Assembly (NCBI GenBank): GCA_039045975.1
Contig: JBCCJA010000036.1
Location: 1 to 39,676 of the forward strand
Length of the DNA stretch: 39,676 nucleotides
Direction of reading: 5' to 3'
Source of the DNA: JBCCJA01 sp039045975
GTDB taxonomy: Bacteria > Planctomycetota > Planctomycetia > Planctomycetales > Planctomycetaceae
The translations under genes and the position numbers were made by a program. Shown here piece by piece: positions 8,355 through 17,045 of this stretch (its first letter is position 1; every line of letters begins with the position of its first letter). Below the pieces are notes generated by a model. The model was not told where the DNA came from. It saw only the letters and a list, made by a program, of their open reading frames with translations, and ran no database searches.

Positions 8355-9098
8355 TTGAAGGCGATCATCAGCGACATCCACGGCAACTTCGACGCGTTGC
8401 AAGCGGTGCTCGCCGACATCGAATCGCGGGGTGTCGAGCAGATCTACTGCCTCGGCGACGTCGTCGGGTACGGGCCCGAGCCGGCCGCCTGCATCGACAC
8501 CGTCATCGAACGCTCGTCGATGACGCTGCTCGGCAATCACGACCAGGCCGCCTTGTTCGACCCGGAAGGCTTCAACCAGGGCGCGGAGAAGGCGATCTTC
8601 TGGACGCGTCGCGTCCTCGAATCGGAACACGGCCCGAAGGCCGAGAAGCGTTGGGAGTTCCTCGGCGAACTCCCGCGGATGACGAAAGAGGACGACACGC
8701 TGTTCGTGCACGGGTCGGCACGAAACCCGCTGAACGAATACGTCTTCCCTGAGGACGTCTACAACGGTCGCAAGATGGAGAAGATCTTCGGCCTGGTCGA
8801 ACGGCACTGCTTCCAGGGTCACACGCACATTGCCGGGGTGTTCACCGAGGGCGGGGAATTCGTCTCGCCCGACGAGGTCGATTTTTCGTTTCAGCTCGAC
8901 GACGGCAAAGCCCTGGTGAATGTCGGTTCGGTCGGCCAGCCGCGGAACGGTGATCCGCGGGCCCAATACGTCGTTCTGGACGGCAGGTCGATTCAGTTCG
9001 TCCGTGTCCCCTATCCGGTCGAGAAGACCCGCGAAAAGATCCGCGCGATCCCGGAGCTCGACAATTTCTTCGGCGACCGCCTGATCGGCGGGCAGTGA
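8355..9098 (+). CDS. Calcineurin-like metallophosphoesterase (YfcE/MJ0936-like)
   Basis: 247 residues from a TTG at 8355. The start is decided by GAAAGG 8 bases upstream and by the fact that the metal motif begins almost at once (MKAIISDIHGN), as in the family. Metal-binding motifs are present: Asp7 and His9 (DIHGN), LGDVVGYG (about 33-40), GNHD (60-63), VHGS and GHTH. Soluble, cytoplasmic, single domain. Relatives are nucleotide phosphodiesterases or protein phosphatases; the substrate is not predictable. It is followed after 3 bp by yidC, so it is almost certainly cotranscribed with it. It is unrelated in architecture to the membrane-anchored phosphoesterase at 2143. Confidence 0.88.
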   Translation: MKAIISDIHGNFDALQAVLADIESRGVEQIYCLGDVVGYGPEPAACIDTVIERSSMTLLGNHDQAALFDPEGFNQGAEKAIFWTRRVLESEHGPKAEKRWEFLGELPRMTKEDDTLFVHGSARNPLNEYVFPEDVYNGRKMEKIFGLVERHCFQGHTHIAGVFTEGGEFVSPDEVDFSFQLDDGKALVNVGSVGQPRNGDPRAQYVVLDGRSIQFVRVPYPVEKTREKIRAIPELDNFFGDRLIGGQ

Positions 9099-9101
9099 CG
9101 C

Positions 9102-11114
9102 ATGGACGACATCCGGCGGTTGGTCTTATTCGTCACGCTCTCGATCTTGTTCGCGATCGTCTGGTCGCAGGTCCGCGTCGCGCTGTTCCCGCCCCCGCCG
9201 CAGCCGCCCGCCCCGGCCGTCGCGGCGGACGATGAGCCGCAGGACGCCGCGGCCGACGCACCCGCGGACGGCGAGACTGCCGAAGACGAGCGGCCCGAAG
9301 CCGTTGTCCCCGAACACCAACCGACGACCGTCGTGCTCGGCGGCGGCGACGTCGCCGACGGTTATTTCCAACGGGTGACGCTCACCTCGGCCGGCGCCGC
9401 GGTCGAGTCGATCGAATTGCTCGACGAGCGTTACTGCGAACTGGGCAAGCCGGGGCAGCCGCTGAAAGTCGTCGGGCACGAGAACGACCGCGAAGACGCC
9501 CGCACGCTCGACTCGAAACTGACCGGCCTCTCCGCCGACGTCCCCGCCGGGACCCACTGGCAACTCGTCGCGACCGAGACCGACACGGAAGATCCGCAGA
9601 TCAACACCCGGGCCACCTTCGAGCTGGCCGTCGACGGCGTGATCGCCCGCAAGGTCTACATGCTCCGTCGCGGCAATCCCGATGCCCGCGACAGCGAGGC
9701 CGACGGCTACCGCCTCGAAGTCACGCTCGCGTTCAAGAACGAGTCGGAGACCGACCGCACGGTCACCTACGTCCTGCAGGGCCCGACCGGGCTGCCGCTC
9801 GAAAGCCTGGACGTCGGCCGGAAGTTCCGCGAGATCGAACTCAGCTTCGTCGGCGAGGACGGCTCGGTCACGAACGACGCCGTCATGGCGCAGCAGGCGA
9901 CCGACCAGGCGGCCCGCAACGCGGTCGCAGTCGGCGCCCCCGAGGAATGGCGGTCGCCGCTCCGCTACGCCGGGACCGAAGTCCAATATTTCGCGTCGCT
10001 GCTATTCCCGCAGCGGGGCGACGCGACGGCGATCGACGAGCCGCTGATCGACGCCGTCTACCCGGTCGTCACCGGCGTCGACCCGGAGGGCAAGCCGCAG
10101 CGGAACGACGTCAGCGTCGAGCTGCGTTCGGTCCCGGTCGACGTCCCGGCCGGGAGCCAAGTCGCCCACCGCTACACACTGCTGACCGCGCCGAAACGGC
10201 CCGAGCTATTTGAGCCGGTCGGCGCGGGCGCCGTGCTCGACCTCGGCTGGTTTTGGTTCGTCAGCGAGCCGATGCTGTGGCTGCTCGAAGGGCTGCACTC
10301 GATCGGTATCCCGTTCGGCATCGCGATCATCTGTCTGACCGTCATCGTCCGCTGCGGGATGATGCCGCTGACCCTGAAACAGGTCCGCTCCGCGGCCCGC
10401 ATGAAGGAGCTCCAGCCGAAGCTCGAAGAATTAAAGAAAAAGCACGGCGACGACCGCGAGGCGCTCGGTCGGGCCCAGATGAAGCTCTGGTCCGACGAAG
10501 GCATTAATCCGCTGGCGGGCTGTTTGCCGCTGTTCGTGCAGTTGCCGATCTTTATTGGGCTGTACAACGCGTTAAATAACGCCGTCGACCTCCGCGGGGC
10601 CGGGTTCCTGTGGTTCGACAACCTCGCGGCCCCGGACCACCTGTTTTACATCGGCTTCCGACCCGGGGTTTCCCTGCCGCTGCCGTTCGCCGGCTGGTAC
10701 GAGGTGATGCTCACCTGGTTCAACCTGCTGCCCCTGCTGACGGTCTTTCTATTTTACGTCCAGCAGAAGCTCTTCATGCCGCCGGCGACGACGCCGGAGC
10801 AGGAGATGCAATTTAAGATGATGAGTTACATGACGCCGCTGATGGGCTTTTTCTTTTACAACGCCCCGGCCGGCCTGTGCCTCTATTTCATCTCTTCGAG
10901 CGTGTGGGGGATCACGGAGCGGAAGCTGCTGACCGGCTCCGGCGTCGCGAACCCCCCGCCCAAGCCCGCCGCGAAAAAGAAGCAGGCGGCCGGCGGTAAG
11001 CCGGGCTTCTTCGGAAAACTGCTCGAAGCGGTCGACGAGGCGAAGAAGCAGGCCGAGTTGAACGTCGAAAAGTCGGCCGCCGACGGACGCGGCAGGAAAC
11101 CGAAGAAGCGCTGA
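9102..11114 (+). CDS. yidC: Membrane protein insertase YidC
   Basis: 670 residues. It inserts proteins into the cytoplasmic membrane alone or with SecYEG. Architecture: an N-terminal membrane helix (about 5-24), a Pro/Asp/Glu-rich linker (about 27-65), a large periplasmic beta-domain (about 66-380), then the conserved 60-kDa inner-membrane core (about 390-605). The core contains IVRCGMMPLTLKQ, whose Arg417 is the conserved hydrophilic-groove arginine, and the INPLAGCLPLFVQLPIFIGLY block. A Lys-rich tail (about 610-670, ending KKR) may contact ribosomes. ATG at 9102 lies 3 bp after the stop of the phosphoesterase, with no strong ribosome site of its own, suggesting coupling. Followed by mnmE as in many bacteria, but rnpA and rpmH are not upstream. 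Confidence 0.97.
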   Translation: MDDIRRLVLFVTLSILFAIVWSQVRVALFPPPPQPPAPAVAADDEPQDAAADAPADGETAEDERPEAVVPEHQPTTVVLGGGDVADGYFQRVTLTSAGAAVESIELLDERYCELGKPGQPLKVVGHENDREDARTLDSKLTGLSADVPAGTHWQLVATETDTEDPQINTRATFELAVDGVIARKVYMLRRGNPDARDSEADGYRLEVTLAFKNESETDRTVTYVLQGPTGLPLESLDVGRKFREIELSFVGEDGSVTNDAVMAQQATDQAARNAVAVGAPEEWRSPLRYAGTEVQYFASLLFPQRGDATAIDEPLIDAVYPVVTGVDPEGKPQRNDVSVELRSVPVDVPAGSQVAHRYTLLTAPKRPELFEPVGAGAVLDLGWFWFVSEPMLWLLEGLHSIGIPFGIAIICLTVIVRCGMMPLTLKQVRSAARMKELQPKLEELKKKHGDDREALGRAQMKLWSDEGINPLAGCLPLFVQLPIFIGLYNALNNAVDLRGAGFLWFDNLAAPDHLFYIGFRPGVSLPLPFAGWYEVMLTWFNLLPLLTVFLFYVQQKLFMPPATTPEQEMQFKMMSYMTPLMGFFFYNAPAGLCLYFISSSVWGITERKLLTGSGVANPPPKPAAKKKQAAGGKPGFFGKLLEAVDEAKKQAELNVEKSAADGRGRKPKKR

Positions 11115-11120
11115 CCGGCC

Positions 11121-12443
11121 GTGCCCGCACGCGTCGACCTCGAAGACGTCATCGCCGCCCCGGCCGGGCCGCCCGGGCCCGGCGTCCGCGGGGTCGTCCG
11201 AGTTTCCGGCCCCGACGCCGTCGCGGTCGTGCAGCGGTCCGCGACGCCGGGGCTGCCGCGGACCGGGCGGTCCCGACGCGTGCCGGGAACGTTCACGACG
11301 TCGATCGGCGACATTCCGGCCGACTTCTTCTGTTGGCCGACGGCCCGCAGTTACACGGGGCAGCCGACGGTCGAGATTCACGCCCCGGGCTCGCCCGTGC
11401 TCCTCGACGAGATCTGTGCCGCGTTGCACGACGGCGGCGCCCGTCCGGCCCGGCCCGGCGAGTTCACGATGCGGGCCTTTCTCAACGGCCGCATCGATCT
11501 GGCCCAGGCCGAGGCGGTGCAGGCCGTCATCGAGGCCGACGGCCGACAAGAACTCGACGTCGCGTTGTCGCATTTGGCGGGCGGGCCGTCGCGGGACATC
11601 GATGGCGTGCGGTCGGACCTGCTGCGGCTGTTGGCCGAGATCGAAGCCGGCCTCGACTTCGCCGACGAGGACATCGAGACGATCACGTCTGGTCGCATCG
11701 GCGAGGCCTTGGGGGACGCGATCGCCGTGCTCACGCGACTCACCGGCGACACCGCCGAACGCTTGCGTGGCGACACGGCCCCGACGGTCGTGTTCGTCGG
11801 CCCGCCGAACGCCGGCAAGAGCTCGCTGGTCAACGCCTTGGCGGGGCGTGACGCCGCGATCGTCACGCCGACCGCCGGCACGACCCGCGACACGGTCACC
11901 GCGAACGTCGTCATCGACGGCCGGCAGGTCACGCTCGTCGATACCGCCGGGCACGACGACGCGGAGGGCCAGATCTCCGCCGCCATGCGGACGGCGACCG
12001 ACCGGGCCGTTGCCGACGCCGATCTCGTCGTCGTCTGCCGACCGGTCGATGGGGCCGCCTCGGTGCGGGACTACGCCGACGCGTTTTCGATCCGCACGAA
12101 GGCCGACCTGGCGGCGACATCATTCGGGCCGGACGACGCGGTCGCCGTCAGTTCCAAGACGGGCGACGGCCTCGACGAACTCCGCCGGCAGATCGCGGAA
12201 CGCCTGCGCGAACAGGCCGCCGACGTCCGCAGCGTCACCGTCGGGTCGCGGACGCGGAAGGCCCTCGACGACGCGGTCGGGCATCTCGTTGGGGCTGTGT
12301 CTCATAACGATGCGGGAGCCGGCGACGAACTCGTCGCGGCCGACGTGCGGGCCGCGCTCGACGCGTTGGCCGTCATCAGCGGCGAGGTCGATACCGACGA
12401 TTTGCTCGACGTCGTCTTCGGCACGTTCTGCATCGGGAAGTAG
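11121..12443 (+). CDS. mnmE: tRNA modification GTPase MnmE
   Basis: 440 residues from GTG at 11121, six bases after yidC. With MnmG, MnmE installs 5-carboxymethylaminomethyl groups at wobble U34 of tRNAs. An N-terminal tetrahydrofolate-binding domain has GVRGVVRVSGP (21-31) and RPGEFTMRAFLNGRIDL (111-127). The G domain has Walker A GPPNAGKS (227-234), TAGTTRD (251-257), DTAG (274-277) and SSKTGDG (344-350). The G4 base-specificity motif reads TKAD (326-329) instead of the usual NKxD. The protein ends with the invariant CIGK motif, whose Cys437 is catalytically important. Slightly shorter than the E. coli enzyme (454). Converges on the glycosyltransferase with only 5 bp between stops. Confidence 0.96.
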   Translation: MPARVDLEDVIAAPAGPPGPGVRGVVRVSGPDAVAVVQRSATPGLPRTGRSRRVPGTFTTSIGDIPADFFCWPTARSYTGQPTVEIHAPGSPVLLDEICAALHDGGARPARPGEFTMRAFLNGRIDLAQAEAVQAVIEADGRQELDVALSHLAGGPSRDIDGVRSDLLRLLAEIEAGLDFADEDIETITSGRIGEALGDAIAVLTRLTGDTAERLRGDTAPTVVFVGPPNAGKSSLVNALAGRDAAIVTPTAGTTRDTVTANVVIDGRQVTLVDTAGHDDAEGQISAAMRTATDRAVADADLVVVCRPVDGAASVRDYADAFSIRTKADLAATSFGPDDAVAVSSKTGDGLDELRRQIAERLREQAADVRSVTVGSRTRKALDDAVGHLVGAVSHNDAGAGDELVAADVRAALDALAVISGEVDTDDLLDVVFGTFCIGK

Positions 12444-12448
12444 CCGGT

Positions 12449-13606
12449 TCAGCGGCCGGCGAGCACGTTGGCGTACACCTCGCGGATGCGGCGCGTCATC
12501 GTCTGGTGGCGGAACCGGTCGGTGAAGCGGCCGCGGCCCTCGGCCCCGAGGCGGTCACGGAGCGCGGCGTCGCCGACCAGCCGGCCGATCGCTTTCGCCA
12601 GACCGGCGACGTCGCGGAAGTCGATCAGGTAACCGGTCTCACCGTCGATACAGACCTCCGGTGCCCCGTCGATCGCGTAGCTGACGACCGGCTTCCCGGC
12701 GATCAGGCCCTGCGGGAGCACGCGAGCCAGGCCCTCGCGGTACGAGGCGTGTGCGACGACGTCGGCCGCGTGGATCAACTCCGCGACCTGCGACGGAGGG
12801 ACGAGCCCGGTGAACACGAACCGCTCCGCGAGGCCGCGGCGGGCGACGTCGGCGACGAACTGCTCTCGCAGGATGCCGTCGCCGATGAGCAGGAACTTCG
12901 CGGCGGCGTGTTCGGTCGCGACCCGCTCGGCGGCGGCTATTAAGTCGTCGTGGCCCTTTTCGTGAAACAGCCGGGCGACTTTGGCGACGACGACGTCGCC
13001 GGCGGCGAACCCGAGTTCGGCCCGCACTTCGTCGCGCGGTCGGGGCGGCTCGAGAAACGGTTCGACGTCCATGCCGCTGTAGACCGTCACGAACGCGTCG
13101 CGGGGCGCGACGCCGGCGGCGGCGTATTGGTCCGCCATCGCGTCGCAGACGGTGATGAAGCGGTCGGTCCGTTTCGCGGCCCACTTCTCCGCGGCGAGAT
13201 AGACCCGATACGCGAGCGGCGACTGTCCGCGATAGAACGACGGGCCGTGCACCGTGTGTACGACCGGTACGCCGACACGGGCCGCGGCCGTGCGTCCTAG
13301 CAGACCCGCCTTCCCGCTGTGGGTGTGCACGATCTCGGGGTCGAGCTCGCGGAAGAGGCGGCACAGTTCCCGCGTCGCCCGGACCTCGTGGACCGGCGAG
13401 ATCGCCCGGATCAGCGACGGGACTTCGATCACATCGAACCCGCCGCGGCGGGCCCGGTCGATGAGCGAGCCCTCGCGACCCTCGGTCGGCCCGGTCACGA
13501 GCGTGACGTCGTCGCCGTAGTCGCGGTGCTGGCCCTCGACGGTCAGCAGCGTGTTCTCCTGAGCCCCGCCGACGATCATCCGCGTGATGACGTGGACGGT
13601 TTTCAT
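12449..13606 (-). CDS. Glycosyltransferase family 4 (GT-B fold)
   Basis: 385 residues from ATG at 13606. It transfers a sugar from an activated donor, probably in polysaccharide or glycolipid synthesis in the cytoplasm. The N-terminal half begins MKTVHVITRMIVGGAQENT and contains HTHSGKAGLLGR, a common acceptor-side motif in this group. The C-terminal half has KVARLFHEKGHDDLI, the nucleotide-sugar site, and REGLARVLPQGLIAGKPVVSY, corresponding to the E-x7-E region of the family. The usual second glutamate (E of EAM/EAL) is replaced by Gln in PQGL, a known subgroup variant. No polysaccharide cluster surrounds it. No clear ribosome site is visible. Donor and acceptor are unknown. Confidence 0.92.
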   Translation of the reverse strand: MKTVHVITRMIVGGAQENTLLTVEGQHRDYGDDVTLVTGPTEGREGSLIDRARRGGFDVIEVPSLIRAISPVHEVRATRELCRLFRELDPEIVHTHSGKAGLLGRTAAARVGVPVVHTVHGPSFYRGQSPLAYRVYLAAEKWAAKRTDRFITVCDAMADQYAAAGVAPRDAFVTVYSGMDVEPFLEPPRPRDEVRAELGFAAGDVVVAKVARLFHEKGHDDLIAAAERVATEHAAAKFLLIGDGILREQFVADVARRGLAERFVFTGLVPPSQVAELIHAADVVAHASYREGLARVLPQGLIAGKPVVSYAIDGAPEVCIDGETGYLIDFRDVAGLAKAIGRLVGDAALRDRLGAEGRGRFTDRFRHQTMTRRIREVYANVLAGR

Positions 13607-13632
13607 GTGAGGGGAGCCAGTGAATCTTCGAC

Positions 13633-13729
13633 GGGCGAGCCGGGTGGCGTCAGCCCCCGGATACGTGCGGTTATGGGCGACGTTCGCCGTCGGGCGAAAC
13701 TATCCCCGAGCTGACGTCCAGGGCTCGCC
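13633..13729. repeat. Imperfect inverted repeat, REP/MITE-like
   Basis: A left arm at 13633-13660 (starting GGGCGAGCC, containing GCGTCAGC) and a right arm at 13703-13729 (containing GAGCTGACG, ending GGGCTCGCC) are inverted copies with mismatches in the middle. They enclose a spacer with its own short dyad (GACGTTCGCCGTCGGGCGAA). It fills almost all of the gap between epmA and the glycosyltransferase gene, both on the minus strand. Structures of this kind (GGCGAGCC...GTCAGCCCCCGG) recur between genes in planctomycete genomes as far as I recall. No second copy was noticed in this window. Confidence 0.5.
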
Positions 13730-13732
13730 TTG

Positions 13733-14746
13733 TTAGGCCCGATCGAACGGGAACGCGAAGTGATCATGGATCGACCCGCCGCCGAAGACGAGCGTGCACA
13801 GGCGGTCGAAGCCGAGTGCGACGCCGGCACACGGCGGCAGGCCGGCCTCCATCGCCGCCAGCAGACGCGACTCGGTCGGCAGTTCGGGCCGGCCGTCGCG
13901 GCGGCGGATCGCGTTTTGGGCCGCGACGCGTTCACGGAGTTCGGCCGGGTCGGTCAGCTCGGCGTAGCCGTTCGCATACTCGACGCCGTCGATGTAGAGC
14001 TCGAAGCGTTCGGCGACCCGCGGGTCGTCGGGCTTGAGCCGGGCGAGCGCGGCCTGCGAGGCGGGGTAATCGGTCAGAAAGGTCGGGCGGCCGACGCCCA
14101 ACGTCGGCTCGATCAGCTCCGCGAGCGTCACGTTCCGCCACTCGTCGAGATACGCGTCTTCGACCGGCAGGCCGGGCGGCGGCGTGATTCCGCGCTCTTC
14201 GAGTGCGGCGGCGAGCTGCGACGCGTTCGCCCCGAGCCCGGACAATCCCGTACTCCGCGAGAAGGTGTCGTCGTACGAGACCCGCTCAGGCGACAGCCCT
14301 TCTTCGTTGTCGGTGACTAGCATCCGCCACAGCCGCGGTGACGGGAACGCGTCCGCCACGGCCGTCAGCAGCGACGTGACGAACGCGATCTGATCTTCGA
14401 TCGTGTCGTCCGGCCGGTACCACTCCAACAGCGTGAACTCCGGGTTGTGTCGCCTCCCCGCTTCGCCCTCTCGGAACGCCGGTCCGAGCTGGTACATCGG
14501 CCCACAGTCGGCCGCGAGGAGTCGCTTCATGGCGAACTCGGGTGACGTCTGCAGCCACATGTCGCGGCCGCCGGTGCGGACGGCGATCGGCTCGATGTGG
14601 GCATCGACGACCGTGTCGGCCGAGAGCAACGGCGTGTCGACTTCGACGTATCCGCGTTCGTCGAAGAATTGTCGCACGAACCGCTTCAAGTCGGCCCGCT
14701 GGTGCAGGGCCCGCCACGTCGCCGTCGGCCGCCAGTCGTCGCTCAT
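13733..14746 (-). CDS. epmA: Elongation factor P--(R)-beta-lysine ligase EpmA (lysyl-tRNA synthetase paralogue)
   Basis: 337 residues, the right size for the stand-alone class II catalytic core without an anticodon-binding domain. EpmA (GenX/PoxA) activates (R)-beta-lysine and attaches it to a conserved lysine of EF-P, aiding translation of proline-rich stretches. Seen are motif 1-like RFVRQFFDERGYVEVDTPLL, motif 2 FREGEAGRRHNPEFTLLEW, and motif 3 GVALGFDRLCTLVFG. ATG at 14746 overlaps the stop of the upstream DsbD-like gene by 4 bases (ATGA), so translation is coupled. Neither efp nor epmB lies in the window. A true lysyl-tRNA synthetase is excluded by the missing N-terminal OB domain. Confidence 0.93.
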   Translation of the reverse strand: MSDDWRPTATWRALHQRADLKRFVRQFFDERGYVEVDTPLLSADTVVDAHIEPIAVRTGGRDMWLQTSPEFAMKRLLAADCGPMYQLGPAFREGEAGRRHNPEFTLLEWYRPDDTIEDQIAFVTSLLTAVADAFPSPRLWRMLVTDNEEGLSPERVSYDDTFSRSTGLSGLGANASQLAAALEERGITPPPGLPVEDAYLDEWRNVTLAELIEPTLGVGRPTFLTDYPASQAALARLKPDDPRVAERFELYIDGVEYANGYAELTDPAELRERVAAQNAIRRRDGRPELPTESRLLAAMEAGLPPCAGVALGFDRLCTLVFGGGSIHDHFAFPFDRA

Positions 14747-16911
14747 TCGGGGAGGGCGGCGACAGCTTCGACCGGGCGTACGGCCTGCTCCAAGCTGTCG
14801 AGCAACGTCGCTTGCGAAAAGAGCCCGTCGAGCAAGATCGGCTCGTCGAAGCGGCCGGCGGGGATGATCACCGTCAGCGGGATCGCGTCGCGTTCGTAGC
14901 GGTTGAGCCAGTCCTCGATCTCTTCGGACGGCCGGGTGTAGTCGGCCTTCACCGCGACGATGTCGTGCTCGCCGAGGAACGTGACGGTGGCGTCGGTCTC
15001 GATCGCGACGGCTTCGTTCGTTTTGCAGTTGGCACACCAGTCGGCGGTGAAATCGACCATCACCGTCCGGCCCTCGGCGACCAGTTGTTCGACCTCGGCC
15101 CCGTCGAACGACCGCCATTCGATTTCCGATTCGATCGTCTGGACGTAGCCGAGGTAGCCGGCGGCGAGCGTCGTCGCGGCCAGACCGGCCGCACCGAGAC
15201 GTCGCTTCGAGACCTCGAACGATCCCTGGGTCTGCCCGTAAATCCACAGCCCGAAGGCGAGGCCGGTCAGGGCCGTCAGCACCGGGATCAGCAGTTCCGC
15301 TTCGACGCTCCGCAGCAGGAACACCGTCGTCCCGAGCAGCAGGAATCCGGCGACCTGCTTGAACGCGATCATCCAATTGCCGGGCTTCGGCAGCAGCTTC
15401 ACCGCCGCCGGGAATAGGCCGAATACGAGATAGGGCGACGCCATGCCGAGCCCCATCACGCCCCAGACGAGGAACGTCGTCGCGGGCGGCTGGGCCACGG
15501 ACCAGCCGAGCACCGGCCCCATCAGCGGCCCGGAGCAGGGCGTGCCGAGCAGCGTCGCGAACACCCCCGTCAGGAACGCGCCCGTCAGACCCTCCTGCTG
15601 GGCCGACCCGGCCGCGGAGCCGACCATGCCCGGCACGGGAATCTCGAATACCCCCAACAGGCTCAGCCCCATCGCGAACACGAGGGACGCCATCCCGATG
15701 TTGAACGCGAGGCTCTGGAACAGCCCGCCCCAGCCGATGCCGTCGGCCGACAGCCCCAACGCCGACAGGACCGGGGCCATCACCGTCGGCAACGCCGCCA
15801 GCGACGCCAACGCCAGGAACACCGCGACGACGCCGAGCGTGTAAACGAGGTTCAGCGTCAGCAGCCGGGCCCGCGACTCGCCGGCCTGTTTCACGAAGCT
15901 CATCGCTTTGATCGCGACGACCGGCAGGACGCAGGGCATGACGTTGAGGATCAGCCCGCCGAAGAACGCGAAGACGAGATAACCCGCGAGCGACCCGGAC
16001 GAACCTTCGCCGTCCTTGGGGGCCTCCGCGACCAGCGGTTCGCGGTCGGCGGCGAACGGGTCGTCCGGCCCCAGCGAGCCGTCCGCGATCTCGCCCGGCA
16101 GTGCGAGCACGTCGATCTGATCGTCGGTCGCGGACCCGAAGTCGAATTCCTCGTCGAACGCGAACTCGTCGTCGAAGGCGAACTCCGAATCGGCGGGCGA
16201 GGACTCGGCGACCGCCTCCTTCTCGACCGGTGACCCGTCGTTGAGCGGCGGGAGTTCGGGGACGCCGGAGACGCTGCCGTCCGGGGCGGTGCGCGGCGGC
16301 GTGGTGACGGTCTCGGAGACAGTCGTGACCGGCGTCGCGTTGCCGTCGATCGTCAGCTTTGCCATGAACTCCGCCGGCGGCCTGATCGGCTTGCAGAACC
16401 CGCGGTCGCCCGTGCTGCAGTACGCCCCCGTCAGTTCGCCCCGGATCACGACTTCGTCTCCGGCCACGCTGCCGGTCAGCCGGTAGGGCAGCGTCCACGT
16501 GACGGTGTCGTGAAACTTCTCGATCGTCGTTTCGAGGGCCGGTTCGAACTCGGCCTTCGGCTGTCGGTCGGCCCGGAAGTCTTCGGCGAGCGGTTCGAGG
16601 CCTTCGGCGGCCGTCACCGTGATCCGCGTCGGCAACGTCCCGCCCGAGGCCGTCGAGTAGATGTAGCTCTTCGGCGGCAGCGTGACCGTGACGGCAAGCA
16701 CCGCCCGTGTGCCGGCCGCGGAACTCGGGGCGACGAGCTCGGCGTCGACGAAAAATTCGCGTGCCGGCTCCGCCGCCTTAAAGGGCGAGGACGTGCCCGA
16801 CCACGCGTCGAAGGGGCCTTGAGCCGTCGTCGAAGAGGCCGCTGCCAAGCAAACGGCCACCGCCGCCGCGGCGGCGAAGATCGGGAGACGTCGTGACGGC
16901 TTGCGGGACAT
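14743..16911 (-). CDS. dsbD: Thiol:disulfide interchange protein, DsbD-like
   Basis: 722 residues. It carries electrons from cytoplasmic thioredoxin across the membrane to periplasmic reductases. A signal peptide (about 1-30) is followed by an N-terminal periplasmic domain with a cysteine pair in YCSTGDRGFCKP. An acidic linker (about 230-300) leads to a transmembrane core of about eight helices with NVMPCVLPV and GTPCSGPLMGP, matching the two redox cysteines of the DsbD core. A C-terminal thioredoxin-like domain has DFTADWCANCK. All six functional cysteines are therefore present. The N-terminal cysteines are spaced 8 apart rather than 6 as in E. coli. ATG at 16911. Upstream partner of epmA in a two-gene unit. 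Confidence 0.93.
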   Translation of the reverse strand: MSRKPSRRLPIFAAAAAVAVCLAAASSTTAQGPFDAWSGTSSPFKAAEPAREFFVDAELVAPSSAAGTRAVLAVTVTLPPKSYIYSTASGGTLPTRITVTAAEGLEPLAEDFRADRQPKAEFEPALETTIEKFHDTVTWTLPYRLTGSVAGDEVVIRGELTGAYCSTGDRGFCKPIRPPAEFMAKLTIDGNATPVTTVSETVTTPPRTAPDGSVSGVPELPPLNDGSPVEKEAVAESSPADSEFAFDDEFAFDEEFDFGSATDDQIDVLALPGEIADGSLGPDDPFAADREPLVAEAPKDGEGSSGSLAGYLVFAFFGGLILNVMPCVLPVVAIKAMSFVKQAGESRARLLTLNLVYTLGVVAVFLALASLAALPTVMAPVLSALGLSADGIGWGGLFQSLAFNIGMASLVFAMGLSLLGVFEIPVPGMVGSAAGSAQQEGLTGAFLTGVFATLLGTPCSGPLMGPVLGWSVAQPPATTFLVWGVMGLGMASPYLVFGLFPAAVKLLPKPGNWMIAFKQVAGFLLLGTTVFLLRSVEAELLIPVLTALTGLAFGLWIYGQTQGSFEVSKRRLGAAGLAATTLAAGYLGYVQTIESEIEWRSFDGAEVEQLVAEGRTVMVDFTADWCANCKTNEAVAIETDATVTFLGEHDIVAVKADYTRPSEEIEDWLNRYERDAIPLTVIIPAGRFDEPILLDGLFSQATLLDSLEQAVRPVEAVAALPE

Positions 16912-17045
16912 TGCGAGTGGTCCGTTCCTGCGAATGACGCGGCCGCGACCGGCCGTCTGATTCTATCGGTCAACGCGAGGAGGCGGCTCGCTCGCGATCG
17001 GCGGCGGGCGGTCCTCGGACGGAATGCCGTGACGGCGGCTTTGCG

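Noticed and set aside
14747..16498. Very long open frame continuing upstream of epmA to 16498 (921 residues in total)
   Set aside because: Beyond the epmA ATG it is an Arg/Gly/Pro-rich shadow of the DsbD-like gene on the same strand in another frame. High GC keeps such frames open.
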